53,609 bases of DNA. Source: Pinisolibacter aquiterrae (GTDB lineage Bacteria; Pseudomonadota; Alphaproteobacteria; Rhizobiales; Ancalomicrobiaceae). Each line of letters opens with the position of its first letter. The first letter of the stretch is position 1. Positions 8,405 to 17,555 of this stretch are shown here, piece by piece. Made by a program: the position numbers and the translations under genes. The notes beneath the pieces are model-generated. The model saw nothing but the letters and a program-made list of their open reading frames with translations, was not told the DNA's origin and made no database searches. The stretch covers positions 1-53,609 of the forward strand of contig NZ_JAFNIH010000033.1 in NCBI RefSeq assembly GCF_019160155.1. Reading direction: 5' to 3'.

Positions 8405-8817
8405 TCGCCGTCGACACGTCCGCGATCCTCGCCATCGCCCTCGATGAACCCGAAGCGGAGACCTTCAAGGCGGCGCTTCGCCGCGACGGTGTCCTGATCG
8501 GCTGGCCGACCCTGTTCGAGACCCGCATCGTGCTCGCTGCCAAGGGGTTCGCCAATGCCGCCGAGATCGTCGCGCGGCTGGCGGCGGCGCCCAATGTCAC
8601 CGCCGTGCCGTTCGACGCCAGGCACTACGCCGCCGCCGAGACGGCCTATGAGCGCTTCGGCAAGGGGCGCCATCCCGCCGCGCTCAACATGGGCGACTGC
8701 TTCGCTTATGCGGTCGCCTCGGTCGCCGGTTGTCCGCTCCTCTTCAATGGGGGCGACTTCGGTTTGGCGGACGTGGTCCGTCATCCGGATGCCGCCGTGC
8801 TCGGGGGCAGTCGATGA
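8401..8817 (+). CDS. vapC: VapC-type PIN-domain toxin ribonuclease
   Basis: 138 residues from the ATG in the ATGA overlap with vapB. The PIN acidic residues are visible: Asp5 in IAVDTSAIL, Glu40 in LFETRIVL, Asp99 in NMGDCFAYA and Asp119 in NGGDFGLADV. They should coordinate the Mg2+/Mn2+ used to cleave RNA, often tRNA. The protein looks intact and has normal family length. Its own stop overlaps the start of a decayed integrase in a further ATGA, an unusual coupling of a toxin gene with a recombinase gene. Confidence 0.9.
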   Translation: MIAVDTSAILAIALDEPEAETFKAALRRDGVLIGWPTLFETRIVLAAKGFANAAEIVARLAAAPNVTAVPFDARHYAAAETAYERFGKGRHPAALNMGDCFAYAVASVAGCPLLFNGGDFGLADVVRHPDAAVLGGSR

Positions 8818-9339
8818 GCGTCGGCGCCCTGATCGCCGGCCCTGAGACGAAACGCGCGCTCGCCCTCGATGCGCTTGCTGCCATTCTTCCCGCCGATCGG
8901 CGCGGTCGTCTCGCAACCGTCCTCTCCGACGACGACGTCGCCACGCTGCGCCATCTGGCAAAGCGGGGCATCGGCGAGAACACGCTGCGCGCGCTCGCCT
9001 CCGATCTCGCCTATCTCGAGGCCTGGTGCCGGGCGGCGGTCGGCGCGCCGTTGCCGTGGCCGGCGCCGGAGAGCCTCGTCCTGAAGTTCGTCGCCCATCC
9101 CACCACCTCTGGGATCCGGACGAACGCGCCATCGATCACGATCACGGCATGCCGGAAGAGGTGGCGAGCCGAGGAAGGTCTCGGCGCACGGGCTGCGCTC
9201 GGGGTATCTGACAGAAGCCGCCCGGCAGGGGGTGTCGTTGCCCGAGGCGATGGCGCAGTCGCAGCACCGCTCTGTGCAGCAGGCCGCCCGGTACTACGAC
9301 GACGCCGGGCGGAGGAGCGGGAAGGCGATGCGGCTCTGA
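8814..9339 (+). pseudogene. Decayed tyrosine recombinase/integrase
   Basis: Three frames carry pieces of one integrase. From ATG 8814 (overlapping the vapC stop) the SAM-like core-binding domain reads well: DDDVATLRHLAKRGIGENTL, then YLEAWCRAA, then LKFVAH. Near 9090 the frame shifts to HLWDPDERAIDHDHGMPEEV. From about 9178 to the TGA at 9337 a third frame gives the C-terminus: SAHGLRSGYLTEAARQG, then QSQHRSVQQAARYYDDAG. That end keeps HxxR, the following His and the candidate nucleophile Tyr, but the region carrying the first catalytic Arg is missing. An intact gene would be roughly twice as long, so at least one frameshift and a large internal deletion have inactivated it. Confidence 0.8.
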
Positions 9340-9640
9340 GTGGCACCTCCCACGAGTTGGTGTCGGAAGGGTCGCACGAGAGGCTCACCGTCGATCTGTT
9401 CCCCCGCGCTCGGTCGCCTCACTCGATTGGACTGGAGCAACCGGACGGCGCACAAGGATCGGCTCGTCGGCATGTTCGACGCGGAAGCCCCGGCTTCGTA
9501 CGCGGATGCCGATGTCGGCTCACCTTCCGGCGACGCGTCGGGCGAGGAGCCGAGATGTCGACCGGAAACTCCAACACCGAATGTGCCGGATTTCTGGGAT
9601 CGAACCACACGCCGCCCTCTCCGCGACCGCGCCGCGCGGC
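9340..9640. other. Intergenic, no gene seen
   Basis: About 300 bases between the integrase remnant and the stop codon of the RND pump. Long frames crossing it are shadows of the GC-rich pump gene. No terminator hairpin with a T-run is evident for the pump operon. Confidence 0.5.
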
Positions 9641-12600
9641 TCAGCGATCGCGCTTCCGGAGCGCGCCCACGACCACGGTGTAGAAGACGGGGACGAACAC
9701 CACGGTCAACACCGTCGCCGACACCATGCCACCGAAGACGCCGGTGCCGATCGCGTGCTGCGTTTCGGAACTGGCGCCGCGCGCCAGCACCAGGGGGACG
9801 ACACCGAGCGCGAAGGCGAGCGACGTCATCAGGATCGGGCGGAACCGCAGACGCGCCGCCGCGACGGTCGCCTCCACGACCCCGAGACCCTGGCCTTGCA
9901 GGTTCTTCGCGAACTCGACGACGAGGATCGCGTTCTTCGCGGACAGCCCGACGATGGTGATCAGGCCGACCTTGAAGAAGACGTCGTTCTCCAGGCCGCG
10001 CAGCAGGACCGCGGCGATGGCGCCGAGCATGCCGAGCGGCACCACCAGCATCACCGCGAACGGGATCGACCAGCTCTCGTAGAGCGCGGCCAGGACGAGG
10101 AACACCACCAGCATGGACAGCGCCAGCAGGAGCGGCGCTTGCGCCGCCGATTGTTGCTCCTGCAAGGACTGGCCGGTCCACTCGATCATGAACCCGTTGG
10201 GCAACCGGGCGGCGAGGCGCTCCATCTCCGCCATGGCCGCGCCGCTCGAAAAGCCCGCGCCGGCGCCGCCGGCGATCCGGGCGGCGGGGTAGCCGTTGTA
10301 GCGCGACAACTGAGCCGGACGGGTCTCCCAAACCGGCGTGACGAGTTCCGACAGCGCGACCATGCCGCCGGCCGCATTGCGGACGTGCAGCTTCAGCACG
10401 TCTTCGACCTGCATGCGGCTCGGCGCATCGGCTTGGACGATGACCTGCTGCAGACGGCCGGCATTGGCGAAATCGTTGACATAGGTGGATCCGATGGCGC
10501 CGCCGAGGGTGTCGGCGATGGCCGAGAACGACACGCCGAGCGCCTCGGCCTCGAAGCGATCGATCTTCAGGGCAACGCTGCTGCCGTCGGGCAGGTCCTC
10601 CGAATAGACACCCGTGACGACGTTGCTCCGTGCGGCATCCCGCACCAGCTGCCTTTGTGCCGCCAGCAAGGCCGCGTGGCCGTGATTGGCGCGGTCCTCC
10701 AGGCGGAGCGAGAAACCCGAAGCGTTGCCGAGCGCCTCGATCGCCGGCGGCTTCAGAACGAGGGCCGCGCCCTCGGGCACACCGGCCAGGGCGGTCGTCG
10801 CCGCCGCGATCTCGACGTCGACCGTGGTGCTGCGCCGATCCCATGGCTTCAGCGTCGTGAAGGCCAGAGCGACGTTCGGGCCGGAGCCGGAGAGGCCGAA
10901 GCCGAGAACCGTCGTGTTCGCCTCGATGTCCGGACGCGTGGCCAAGTATGCGTCATAGAGGGCGGTCGCGGCGCGCGTCCGCTCCATCGTCGCTTCGGCG
11001 GGCAAGGTGAACGCCGTCATGAAGCTGCCCTGGTCCTCCTCCGGCACGAAGGCGGACGGCACCAGGGCATGGCCGAAGGCGAGCATCGCGAGGATGACGG
11101 CATAGAGCGCCAGCATTCGCCCGCTCCGTCGCACGAGCACCGCAACCGTGCCGACGTAACCCGCGGTCAGACGACCGAACCCGCGATCGAACCAGCCGAA
11201 GAAGCCGGTCTTGCCGCCGTGTCCGGCGTCGACGGGTTTCAGCAGCGTCGCACACAGCGCCGGCGTCAGAGTGAGCGCGAGAAAGGCCGAGAACAGGATC
11301 GACACCGCCATCGCCAGCGAGAACTGGCGGTAGATCGCGCCGACGGAGCCGCTGGCCAGCCCCATCGGGATGAACACTGCCGAGAGCACCAGCGTGACCG
11401 CGACGATGGCTCCGGTGACCTCCCTCATCGCCTTGGCCGTCGCCTCGCGCGGCGGCAGGCCCTCCTCCGCCATGATGCGCTCGACGTTCTCGACGACGAC
11501 GATGGCGTCATCGACGATGATGCCGATGGCCAGGACCATGCCGAACATGGTGAGCGCGTTGATCGAAAAGCCGGCGAGCCACATCACCGCGAAGGTGCCG
11601 AGCAGGGCGATCGGCGCGACGATGGCGGGCACCAGCGTGTAGCGCACCTTCCCCAAGAACAGCAGCATCACGAGGAACACCAGAACCATCGCCTCGGCGA
11701 GCGTCTGGACGACCTTTTCGATCGACATCTTCACGAACGGGGCGATGTCGTAGGAAATGCCATATTCCATGCCGGAGGGCATGGCGCGGGCGAGATCGGC
11801 GAGGCGCGCGCGGATGGCGGCGGCGGTGGCGACGGCATTGGCGCCGGGCGTCAGCTGGATCGCGGCGGCGGTCGCCTCGCGGCCGGCGTCACTGATGGCG
11901 AAGGCGAGGGTCTGCGCGCCCAGTTCGACCCGGGCGACGTCTCCGAGCAGCAACTTCGATCCATCCGTCTCCGAACGCAGCACGATGGCGGCGAAGTCCT
12001 CCGGCGTCGACAATTGCCCTCTCACCGTGAGTGGGATGCCGACGCGCTGGCCGGGTACGGTCGGTTCGGCACCGAGGCGACCGGGGGCGATCTGCACGTT
12101 CTGCGCCTGGATCGCCTGCGTGACCTGGGCGATCGACAGCGCGTGGGCGACGAGCCTGTCGGGGTCGACCCAAATGCGCATGGCCCGGTCCGCGCCGAAG
12201 GACTGCACGCGGCCGACGCCGTCGATGCGCCGCAGTTCGGGCGCCAAGTAGCGGCTCAGATAGTCGCCGAGCGCCAGCTCGTCCTGCCGGTTGTCCCGAG
12301 AGCGCAGCGTGACGATCATCAGGAAGCCGGAGGAGACCGCCTCGACGCCGATGCCGCCGCGCCGCACGATCTCGGGCAGGCGCGCCTCCGCCGCCTTGAG
12401 GCGGTTCTGCACGTCGACCTGTGCCAGTTCCGGGTCGGTTCCTGGCTTGAAGGTCGCGGTGATGCTGGCGGCGCCCGACGTGTCGGCGGTACTCTCGACA
12501 TAGAGCAGGTTCTTCACGCCCGACAGCTCGCGCTCGATCGGGCCGATGACGCCGTCTTCGACCGACTGGGGCGTCGCGCCGGTGTAGGTCGCGGTGATGC

Positions 12601-12730
12601 CGATGCTCGGTGGTGCGATGTCGGGAAAGCGCGCGATGGGGAGTTGGGGGATCGCCAGAATGCCGGCCAGGGCGATGAAGATGGCGACGACCCAGGCGAA
12701 GACCGGCCTGTCGATGAAGAACTGCGGCAT
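9641..12730 (-). CDS. RND multidrug efflux pump, inner-membrane permease (HAE1 family)
   Basis: 1,029 residues, the standard AcrB/MexB/AdeB length. It begins MPQFFIDRPVFAWVVAIFIAL, the first membrane helix. The porter motif GATPQSVEDGV is present. The proton-relay pair is in GIIVDDAIVVVENVERIM (two adjacent Asp in helix 4), and the partner Lys is in LSAKNAILVVEFAKNL (helix 10). The protein should form a trimer that exports lipophilic drugs from periplasm and inner membrane, driven by protons. It lies 15 bases after the adaptor gene in the same operon. No outer-membrane channel gene is present in the window, so a TolC/OprM-type partner must come from elsewhere. Confidence 0.95.
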   Translation of the reverse strand: MPQFFIDRPVFAWVVAIFIALAGILAIPQLPIARFPDIAPPSIGITATYTGATPQSVEDGVIGPIERELSGVKNLLYVESTADTSGAASITATFKPGTDPELAQVDVQNRLKAAEARLPEIVRRGGIGVEAVSSGFLMIVTLRSRDNRQDELALGDYLSRYLAPELRRIDGVGRVQSFGADRAMRIWVDPDRLVAHALSIAQVTQAIQAQNVQIAPGRLGAEPTVPGQRVGIPLTVRGQLSTPEDFAAIVLRSETDGSKLLLGDVARVELGAQTLAFAISDAGREATAAAIQLTPGANAVATAAAIRARLADLARAMPSGMEYGISYDIAPFVKMSIEKVVQTLAEAMVLVFLVMLLFLGKVRYTLVPAIVAPIALLGTFAVMWLAGFSINALTMFGMVLAIGIIVDDAIVVVENVERIMAEEGLPPREATAKAMREVTGAIVAVTLVLSAVFIPMGLASGSVGAIYRQFSLAMAVSILFSAFLALTLTPALCATLLKPVDAGHGGKTGFFGWFDRGFGRLTAGYVGTVAVLVRRSGRMLALYAVILAMLAFGHALVPSAFVPEEDQGSFMTAFTLPAEATMERTRAATALYDAYLATRPDIEANTTVLGFGLSGSGPNVALAFTTLKPWDRRSTTVDVEIAAATTALAGVPEGAALVLKPPAIEALGNASGFSLRLEDRANHGHAALLAAQRQLVRDAARSNVVTGVYSEDLPDGSSVALKIDRFEAEALGVSFSAIADTLGGAIGSTYVNDFANAGRLQQVIVQADAPSRMQVEDVLKLHVRNAAGGMVALSELVTPVWETRPAQLSRYNGYPAARIAGGAGAGFSSGAAMAEMERLAARLPNGFMIEWTGQSLQEQQSAAQAPLLLALSMLVVFLVLAALYESWSIPFAVMLVVPLGMLGAIAAVLLRGLENDVFFKVGLITIVGLSAKNAILVVEFAKNLQGQGLGVVEATVAAARLRFRPILMTSLAFALGVVPLVLARGASSETQHAIGTGVFGGMVSATVLTVVFVPVFYTVVVGALRKRDR

Positions 12731-12745
12731 GTCGGATCGCTTTCC

Positions 12746-13900
12746 TCAGGTCTTTCCGGCGCCGGCCGGCACGTACGGCGTCGTCTCCAGCACCACGTCG
12801 CCCTGCACCCGGTCCTGACCCTGAACGACGATGGTCTCGCCGGGCTCCAACCCGGAGTGGACGAGATGGCGGCCGCGGATCACCGGGCCGAGTTCGACGG
12901 GGCGCCGGCTGCCGCGTTTGTCGGCGCCGACCACGATGAGGAACGGTTGCGCGGCATCGTCGCGCACGACCGCCTCCTGCGGCACGAGCAGCGCATTCCG
13001 ACGCACGGCGCGCGGCAGATCGGCACGGACATACATACCCGGCAGGAGCAGCCGCTCGGCGTTCGGCACCTCCAACCGCACGGTGACGTTGCCGGTGCCC
13101 GGCTCGACACTGATGTCGGAGAACAGCACCCGTCCCGCCATCGGATACGGACGACCATCTGCGGCATGGAGGGTGACGGGCAGCGAGGCCACCGCGTCGT
13201 CGGCGGCCGCGGCGCGCAAGGTGTCGAGCCGAGCGGACGATTGGCGCAGATCGACATAGACGCGGTCGATCTGTTGCACGACGGCGAGCGGCGTCGACAT
13301 CGTCGTCGACACCAGGGTGCCTTCGCTCGCCAGCGCCGGGCCGATCCGCCCGGCGATCGGCGCGCGCACCGACGTGAATTCGAGATCGAGCTGCCGCCGC
13401 CGCAGTGTGGCGCGCGCCTCGGCGACCGTCGCCGTCGCCTGCGCGAGATCGGTGACGGCGTCGTCGTACGCCTCGCGACTGATCGCCTTGCTCGGCAACA
13501 ACGCGGTGGCGCGCTCTTGACGCAGCCCGGCGCGGGTGAGACCCGCCTCGGCGCGCTGCAGCACCGCCGCAGCGCTGTCGACGTCCGCTTCGAACGGCGC
13601 CGGATCGATCTGGAACAGCGTCTGTCCGGCGGCGACCTCGCTTCCCTGCACGAACAGCCGCTTCTCGATGATGCCGCCGACCTGCGCACGGATCTCGGCG
13701 ACTCGGAACGGGGCGACACGGCCGGGCAATTCATCCACGAGCGTCACCGTCTCCGGGACGACGGTGACGACGATCACTCGGGCGGGCGCCGCAGCCTGTC
13801 CGTCTCCCTCGGTCCCTCGCCTGTCGTCGCATCCCGCCAGGAGCAAGGTTGCGAGCACCCACGCCGCCACCGCCCTCCGTCCCGCTTTCGTCTCGGCCAT
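12746..13900 (-). CDS. RND efflux periplasmic adaptor lipoprotein (AcrA/MexA family)
   Basis: 384 residues with a lipoprotein signal: a short Arg-containing N-terminus, a hydrophobic stretch and the lipobox LLAGC with Cys24. The membrane-fusion architecture follows: lipoyl half VAEIRAQVGGIIEKRLFVQG, QTLFQIDPAPFEADV, a coiled-coil hairpin (about residues 105-165), the second lipoyl half TSVRAPIAGRIGPALASEGT, then beta-barrel and membrane-proximal domains. It bridges the pump to an outer-membrane channel. It is first in the operon, followed by the permease, and is divergent from a two-component system 176 bases away that probably controls it. Confidence 0.94.
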   Translation of the reverse strand: MAETKAGRRAVAAWVLATLLLAGCDDRRGTEGDGQAAAPARVIVVTVVPETVTLVDELPGRVAPFRVAEIRAQVGGIIEKRLFVQGSEVAAGQTLFQIDPAPFEADVDSAAAVLQRAEAGLTRAGLRQERATALLPSKAISREAYDDAVTDLAQATATVAEARATLRRRQLDLEFTSVRAPIAGRIGPALASEGTLVSTTMSTPLAVVQQIDRVYVDLRQSSARLDTLRAAAADDAVASLPVTLHAADGRPYPMAGRVLFSDISVEPGTGNVTVRLEVPNAERLLLPGMYVRADLPRAVRRNALLVPQEAVVRDDAAQPFLIVVGADKRGSRRPVELGPVIRGRHLVHSGLEPGETIVVQGQDRVQGDVVLETTPYVPAGAGKT

Positions 13901-13978
13901 CTCTTCCCGTCCACACCGCGACCTCGCGCTTCCGGCCGGTCGTCGCGCGTGCTTGTCGCCGCGTCGTGTTCACGGTGT

Positions 13979-13999
13979 GTGGAGGTTCCGTGGAGGTTC
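13979..13999 (+). promoter_or_regulatory. Tandem 10-bp direct repeat between pump operon and regulator
   Basis: GTGGAGGTTC occurs at 13979-13988 and again at 13990-13999, separated by one base, giving an 11-bp period. It sits in the 176-base divergent spacer between the adaptor gene and the response regulator. OmpR-type regulators bind tandem direct repeats with about one helical turn between half-sites. As I recall, Acinetobacter AdeR uses a 10-bp direct repeat with a 1-bp spacer that contains GTGTGGAG in the equivalent place, and GTGTGGAG occurs here at the first copy. It is a strong candidate operator. Confidence 0.6.
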
Positions 14000-14076
14000 G
14001 GTCGAGACGGAGGGCGCGACCTCGACAGGACGGGGCGAGCGTGCCATGCCTTGCCGATCCGTTCGAAGTCGACACC

Positions 14077-14766
14077 ATGAATGCCCTGGTCCTCATCGCC
14101 GAAGACGAACCGAAAATTGCCGAGATCCTCGACGCCTACCTGACGCGCGAGGGATTTCGCACCGTCCGCGCCGGCGACGGCAAGACGGCGCTGGAGCTGC
14201 ATCTGGCGTTGCGGCCCGATCTGATCCTGCTCGACGTGACGATGCCGCGCCTCGACGGCTGGGAGGTGCTGGCGGAGGTCCGCCGTCGCGGCGACACCCC
14301 CGTCATCATGGTGACGGCGTTGGACACCGACATGGATCGCCTGCAAGGACTGCGCGTCGGCGCCGACGACTATGTCGTCAAGCCGTTCAACCCGATCGAG
14401 GTGGTGGCTCGGGCGAAGGCGGTGCTGCGCCGCGCCGGTCTCGCGCAAGCGGGCGGCGTCGTCCGGGTCGGCGATCTCGGCATCGACTTGGACGGTTACG
14501 TCGTCCGGGTCGAGGCGGACGGACGCGCCCGTCAGCTGCAACTGACGCTGACCGAGTTCCGCATCCTCGCCCATATGGCGCGGGCGCCACAGAAGGTGTT
14601 CACCCGCAGCGAGTTGGTCGACGCCTGCCTGCCCGGTGGCGACACGCTCGATCGCACCGTCGACAGCCACGTGAGCAATCTGCGACGCAAGCTGGAGCAG
14701 GCGGGCCTGGATGGAATGATGTCGGGCGTGCGGGGCGTCGGCTACCGACTGGCGGCGGAGCCATGA
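14077..14766 (+). CDS. OmpR-type response regulator, AdeR-like
   Basis: 229 residues from ATG 14077. Receiver domain: acidic EDE at residues 9-11, phospho-acceptor Asp53 in LILLDVTMPRLDGWEVL, conserved Thr in MVTALDTDMD and Lys in DDYVVKPFNPIEVVAR. The C-terminal winged helix includes LTEFRILAHMARAPQKVFTR and DRTVDSHVSNLRRKLEQAG, ending GVRGVGYRL. The run from GWEVL to VVKPFNPIEVVAR is closer to AdeR of Acinetobacter than to generic OmpR members, in line with its position opposite an AdeAB-like pump. It overlaps the sensor kinase start in ATGA. It probably activates the divergent pump operon. Confidence 0.92.
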   Translation: MNALVLIAEDEPKIAEILDAYLTREGFRTVRAGDGKTALELHLALRPDLILLDVTMPRLDGWEVLAEVRRRGDTPVIMVTALDTDMDRLQGLRVGADDYVVKPFNPIEVVARAKAVLRRAGLAQAGGVVRVGDLGIDLDGYVVRVEADGRARQLQLTLTEFRILAHMARAPQKVFTRSELVDACLPGGDTLDRTVDSHVSNLRRKLEQAGLDGMMSGVRGVGYRLAAEP

Positions 14767-15872
14767 TCTGGCACAGCAACCTCGGCCGCCAGATCCTGCT
14801 GTCGATGGCCGCGGTCACGATGACGGCGTTTCTGTTCATCGTCCTCGGGCTCTACGTCTCCTTCGGCGTGCTGCTCACCTTCTTTCCCGAGTTGGTGAAC
14901 GAGGACGGTTGGTGGCCCTCGAATACCGAGTTTCTGGTGTTGGCCGGATTGGCGTGTCTGGCGCTGCTGATCGCCGGGCTCGCCTCGCTCAAGCTGGCGG
15001 CGCGTCTCCTCGTGCCGATCGACTCTCTGGCCGAGAGCGCACGCCGGATCGCCAAGGGTGATTTCGCCGCTCGGGCCGTTCCCGGCGACAAATCGCTGGG
15101 CGAGACGGCGCAACTGGTCACCGACTTCAACACGATGGCGCAGCGCCTGCAGGATTCCGCCGAGGACATGGCGGCCTGGAACGCCGCCATCGCCCATGAA
15201 CTGCGTTCGCCGCTGACCATCCTGCGCGGGACGTTGCAAGGTGTGGCCGACGGCGTCTTCGTTCTCGACGAACAACGGCTGGCGGGGTTGCTGCTGCAGA
15301 CGGAGGGGCTGTCGCGTCTGGTCGACGACCTGCGGGTCGTCACTCTCGCCGACAGCAAGCGCCTCGACCTGCACATCGCGCCTGTCGAGGTCTCCGTGGA
15401 GATCCGGCGTGTCGTCGACCTCACGGGGCCGAGCTTGGCGGAGGCGGGTCTGACGGTCGTGCCGACCCTCGTCGACATCGTCATCGACGCCGACGGCGTG
15501 CGCATCCGCCAGGCATTGCTGGCGCTCTTGGAGAACGCCCGTCGCTACGCCAAGCCGGGCCGCGTCGAGATCACGACGCTCGTCTCGGAGGACGCGGTCA
15601 TCATCCGGGTCGAGGACGACGGTCCAGGGTTGCCGCCCGATTTCGCCAAACGGGCCTTCGAGCCGTTCACGCGCGGCGACGGATCGCGATCGCGTCGTTC
15701 GGGTGGATCGGGCCTCGGCCTCTCCGTCGTGCGCGCGATCGCGGAGGCGCATGGCGGCTCGGTGTCCTATCGCAGGGCGTCGCGCGGCGGTTCGGCCTTC
15801 GAACTGAGCCTGCTCCGGCGCCACGACGAGCGCCCCCACCGGGACACGAATGCGGAGCCGTCTGGAAAATGA
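14763..15872 (+). CDS. Sensor histidine kinase, AdeS-like
   Basis: 369 residues. A membrane helix lies near residues 10-33, a short periplasmic loop follows, and a second helix spans about 56-78. A HAMP domain (LLVPIDSLAESARRIAKGDF) comes next. The phospho-acceptor is His145 in AAIAHELRSPLTILRG, a form also found in AdeS/BaeS kinases. The ATPase domain has the N box (LLALLENARRYA), G1 (VEDDGPGLP) and G2 (GGSGLGLSVVRAIAEAHGG). It is translationally coupled to the response regulator by ATGA. The signal sensed is unknown. In Acinetobacter, mutations in such kinases cause pump overexpression. Confidence 0.93.
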   Translation: MIWHSNLGRQILLSMAAVTMTAFLFIVLGLYVSFGVLLTFFPELVNEDGWWPSNTEFLVLAGLACLALLIAGLASLKLAARLLVPIDSLAESARRIAKGDFAARAVPGDKSLGETAQLVTDFNTMAQRLQDSAEDMAAWNAAIAHELRSPLTILRGTLQGVADGVFVLDEQRLAGLLLQTEGLSRLVDDLRVVTLADSKRLDLHIAPVEVSVEIRRVVDLTGPSLAEAGLTVVPTLVDIVIDADGVRIRQALLALLENARRYAKPGRVEITTLVSEDAVIIRVEDDGPGLPPDFAKRAFEPFTRGDGSRSRRSGGSGLGLSVVRAIAEAHGGSVSYRRASRGGSAFELSLLRRHDERPHRDTNAEPSGK

Positions 15873-15973
15873 CGGGCATCGCCGGCCTCGGTCGGTGCGG
15901 AAGACACTGGCCGCGGGGCTCTCCGGAAGGCGCTCGGCGACCCGGACACCCCGTCCCGACACGATGACCGTCG

Positions 15974-16218
15974 CTACGCCATCCACTCGCGGCGCAGGAT
16001 CGCGTGTTGCGTGGTGTTTTCGTAGATCGGATTGCCCTGATCGTCGTTGACGAAAGACACGAATTCCCTGAACAGCCCCTCACGTCGCATCCCGAGCCTC
16101 TCGCAGAGGCGTTGCGAGGCGAAGTTGCCGTCCTCCACATAAGCGTAGAGCCGCCTGGCCCCTTTCACCTCGAACAGGTGTCGAACAGCGCCCTCGCCGC
16201 CTCGAAGGCGTAGCCGGA
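15974..16218 (-). pseudogene. C-terminal fragment of a GNAT acetyltransferase (RimJ-like)
   Basis: An open frame at 15974-16168 reads ARRLYAYVEDGNFASQRLCE then RLGMRREGLFREFV, the acetyl-CoA-binding and C-terminal part of a RimJ/RimL-type GNAT. Just upstream, another frame gives SGYAFEAARALF, the preceding helix, so there is a frameshift near 16180. The N-terminal two thirds are absent because the fragment abuts the inverted repeat of the IS256-family element. The missing half is not found on the other side of the element, where a repC remnant lies instead. An adjacent deletion or rearrangement must have occurred. Confidence 0.75.
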
Positions 16219-17550
16219 AGTGGTGTAGGAGCGCCGATCTTCGGTGGGGTCCGAAGTGGGCTCAGGCCGCCACGGCGGGCAGCTTGATGAGCGGATCATC
16301 GCTCACCGTCTTCAATCCTTCCAGCGTCATGTAGCGGCGGCACACCGCCCACTCGTCGTTCTGCTCACGCATCAGCGCGCCGACCAACCGGACGACGGCC
16401 TTGTCGTTCGGGAAGATGCCGACGACGCCGGATCGACGCTTCACCTCGCCGTTCAGCCGCTCGATCGGGTTGGTCGAGGCGATCTGGGCCCAATGCTCGC
16501 GCGGGAAGTCCATGTAGGCGAGCACGTCGTCTCGGGCTTCGTCCATCATCGCCGCGAGCTTCGGGTATTTCTCTCGCAGAGCGTCGGCGACGTGATGCCA
16601 CTGCTCGCGGGCCGCTTCGGCGCTCTCCTGGGCGAAGATCGTCTTCAGCAGCGCCACGATCGCCGGCCGCTGCTTCGGCCCGGCATGGGCGAGCGCGTTG
16701 CGCATCCAATGAACCCGGCATCTCTGCTGCGTGGCGTGGAACACCTTGGCGGCGGCGGCGCGTAGTCCCTTGTGATCGTCTGCGACGACGAGGCGGGCGC
16801 CGCGCAGGCCGCGATCGGCGAGCGAGCGGAGAAAGCCCTTCCAGAACACTTCGGCCTCCGACGGGCCGGTGGCGGCGCCGAGCACTTCGCGGCGGCCGTC
16901 GGTGTTGACGCCGACCGCGATTATCGCCGCCGTCGAGACAATCCGCCCACCGTCGCGGACCTTCAGGTAGGTCGCGTCGATCCACAGATAGGGCCATTCT
17001 CCCTCGATCGGGCGGGCGAGGAAGGCGTCGACGCGCTCGTCGATCTCCTCGACCAGCCGGCTGTACCCAAGCTCTTCGAAATCCCCGAACCACCCATCGC
17101 CTTGATCAGATCGTCGACCGAGCGGGTCGAGATCCCCTTCACGTAGGCCTCCTGGATCACCGCCACCAAGGCCTTCTCGGCAGTGCGCCGCGGCTCCAGG
17201 AAGCTCGGCAGATAGGTTCCCTTGCGCAGCTTCGGGATCTCGAGCTCGATCCGGCCGGCCCGCGTCTCCCAGGCTCGATCCCGATAGCCGTTGCGGTGAT
17301 TGGTTCGATCGGGCGATCGGCTGCCGTGGCCGGCGCCGGTGCGCGCCTCGACCTCGATCTCCATGATCCGCTCGGCGGCGAAGGAGAGCATGTCACGGAC
17401 GAGATCGCCGTCCGCCCCCTTCTCGATCAGCTCGATCAGCGCCATTCCGTCGTCGGTCATCGTCGTCTTCCTCGTCAGGTTCAGCTTCGCAACCGAACCC
17501 TACGCGAAGGTCGACGATGGCCGCCTTCCGGCGACCGCTCCTACACCACT
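16219..17550. mobile_element. IS256-family insertion sequence with terminal inverted repeats
   Basis: A transposase-like gene is bracketed by a perfect 15-bp inverted repeat: AGTGGTGTAGGAGCG at 16219-16233 and its reverse complement at 17536-17550. The resulting size of about 1.33 kb is normal for IS256-type elements. I see no 8-9 bp target duplication: the left flank ends TAGCCGGA and the right begins CCCGGGGA. The flanking genes are also unrelated (GNAT fragment versus repC remnant). This indicates recombination or deletion next to the element after insertion. Confidence 0.85.
16262..17460 (-). pseudogene. IS256-family transposase, frameshifted
   Basis: The N-terminal part starts at 17460 ([20 protein letters not shown]) and contains [20 protein letters not shown] and [18 protein letters not shown]. 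Near 17065-17075 the expected SGISKS-x-x-SRL segment carries two extra bases, and the frame is lost. The downstream frame then reads [15 protein letters not shown], with the DDE residues in [18 protein letters not shown] and STNPIERLNGEVKRR, ending at 16262. All catalytic residues exist but in two frames. Without programmed frameshifting, which this family is not known to need, the transposase is inactive. Confidence 0.88.
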
Positions 17551-17555
17551 CCCGG

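Noticed and set aside
9294-10844. A 516-codon minus-strand frame
   Set aside because: Overlaps the pump gene in another frame and is arginine/glycine-rich without any motif.
9506-14080. A 1,524-codon plus-strand open frame
   Set aside because: It is antisense to the RND pump and adaptor, which have full-length family motifs; its composition (Arg, Asp, His, Gly rich, no domains) is typical of a GC-rich shadow frame.
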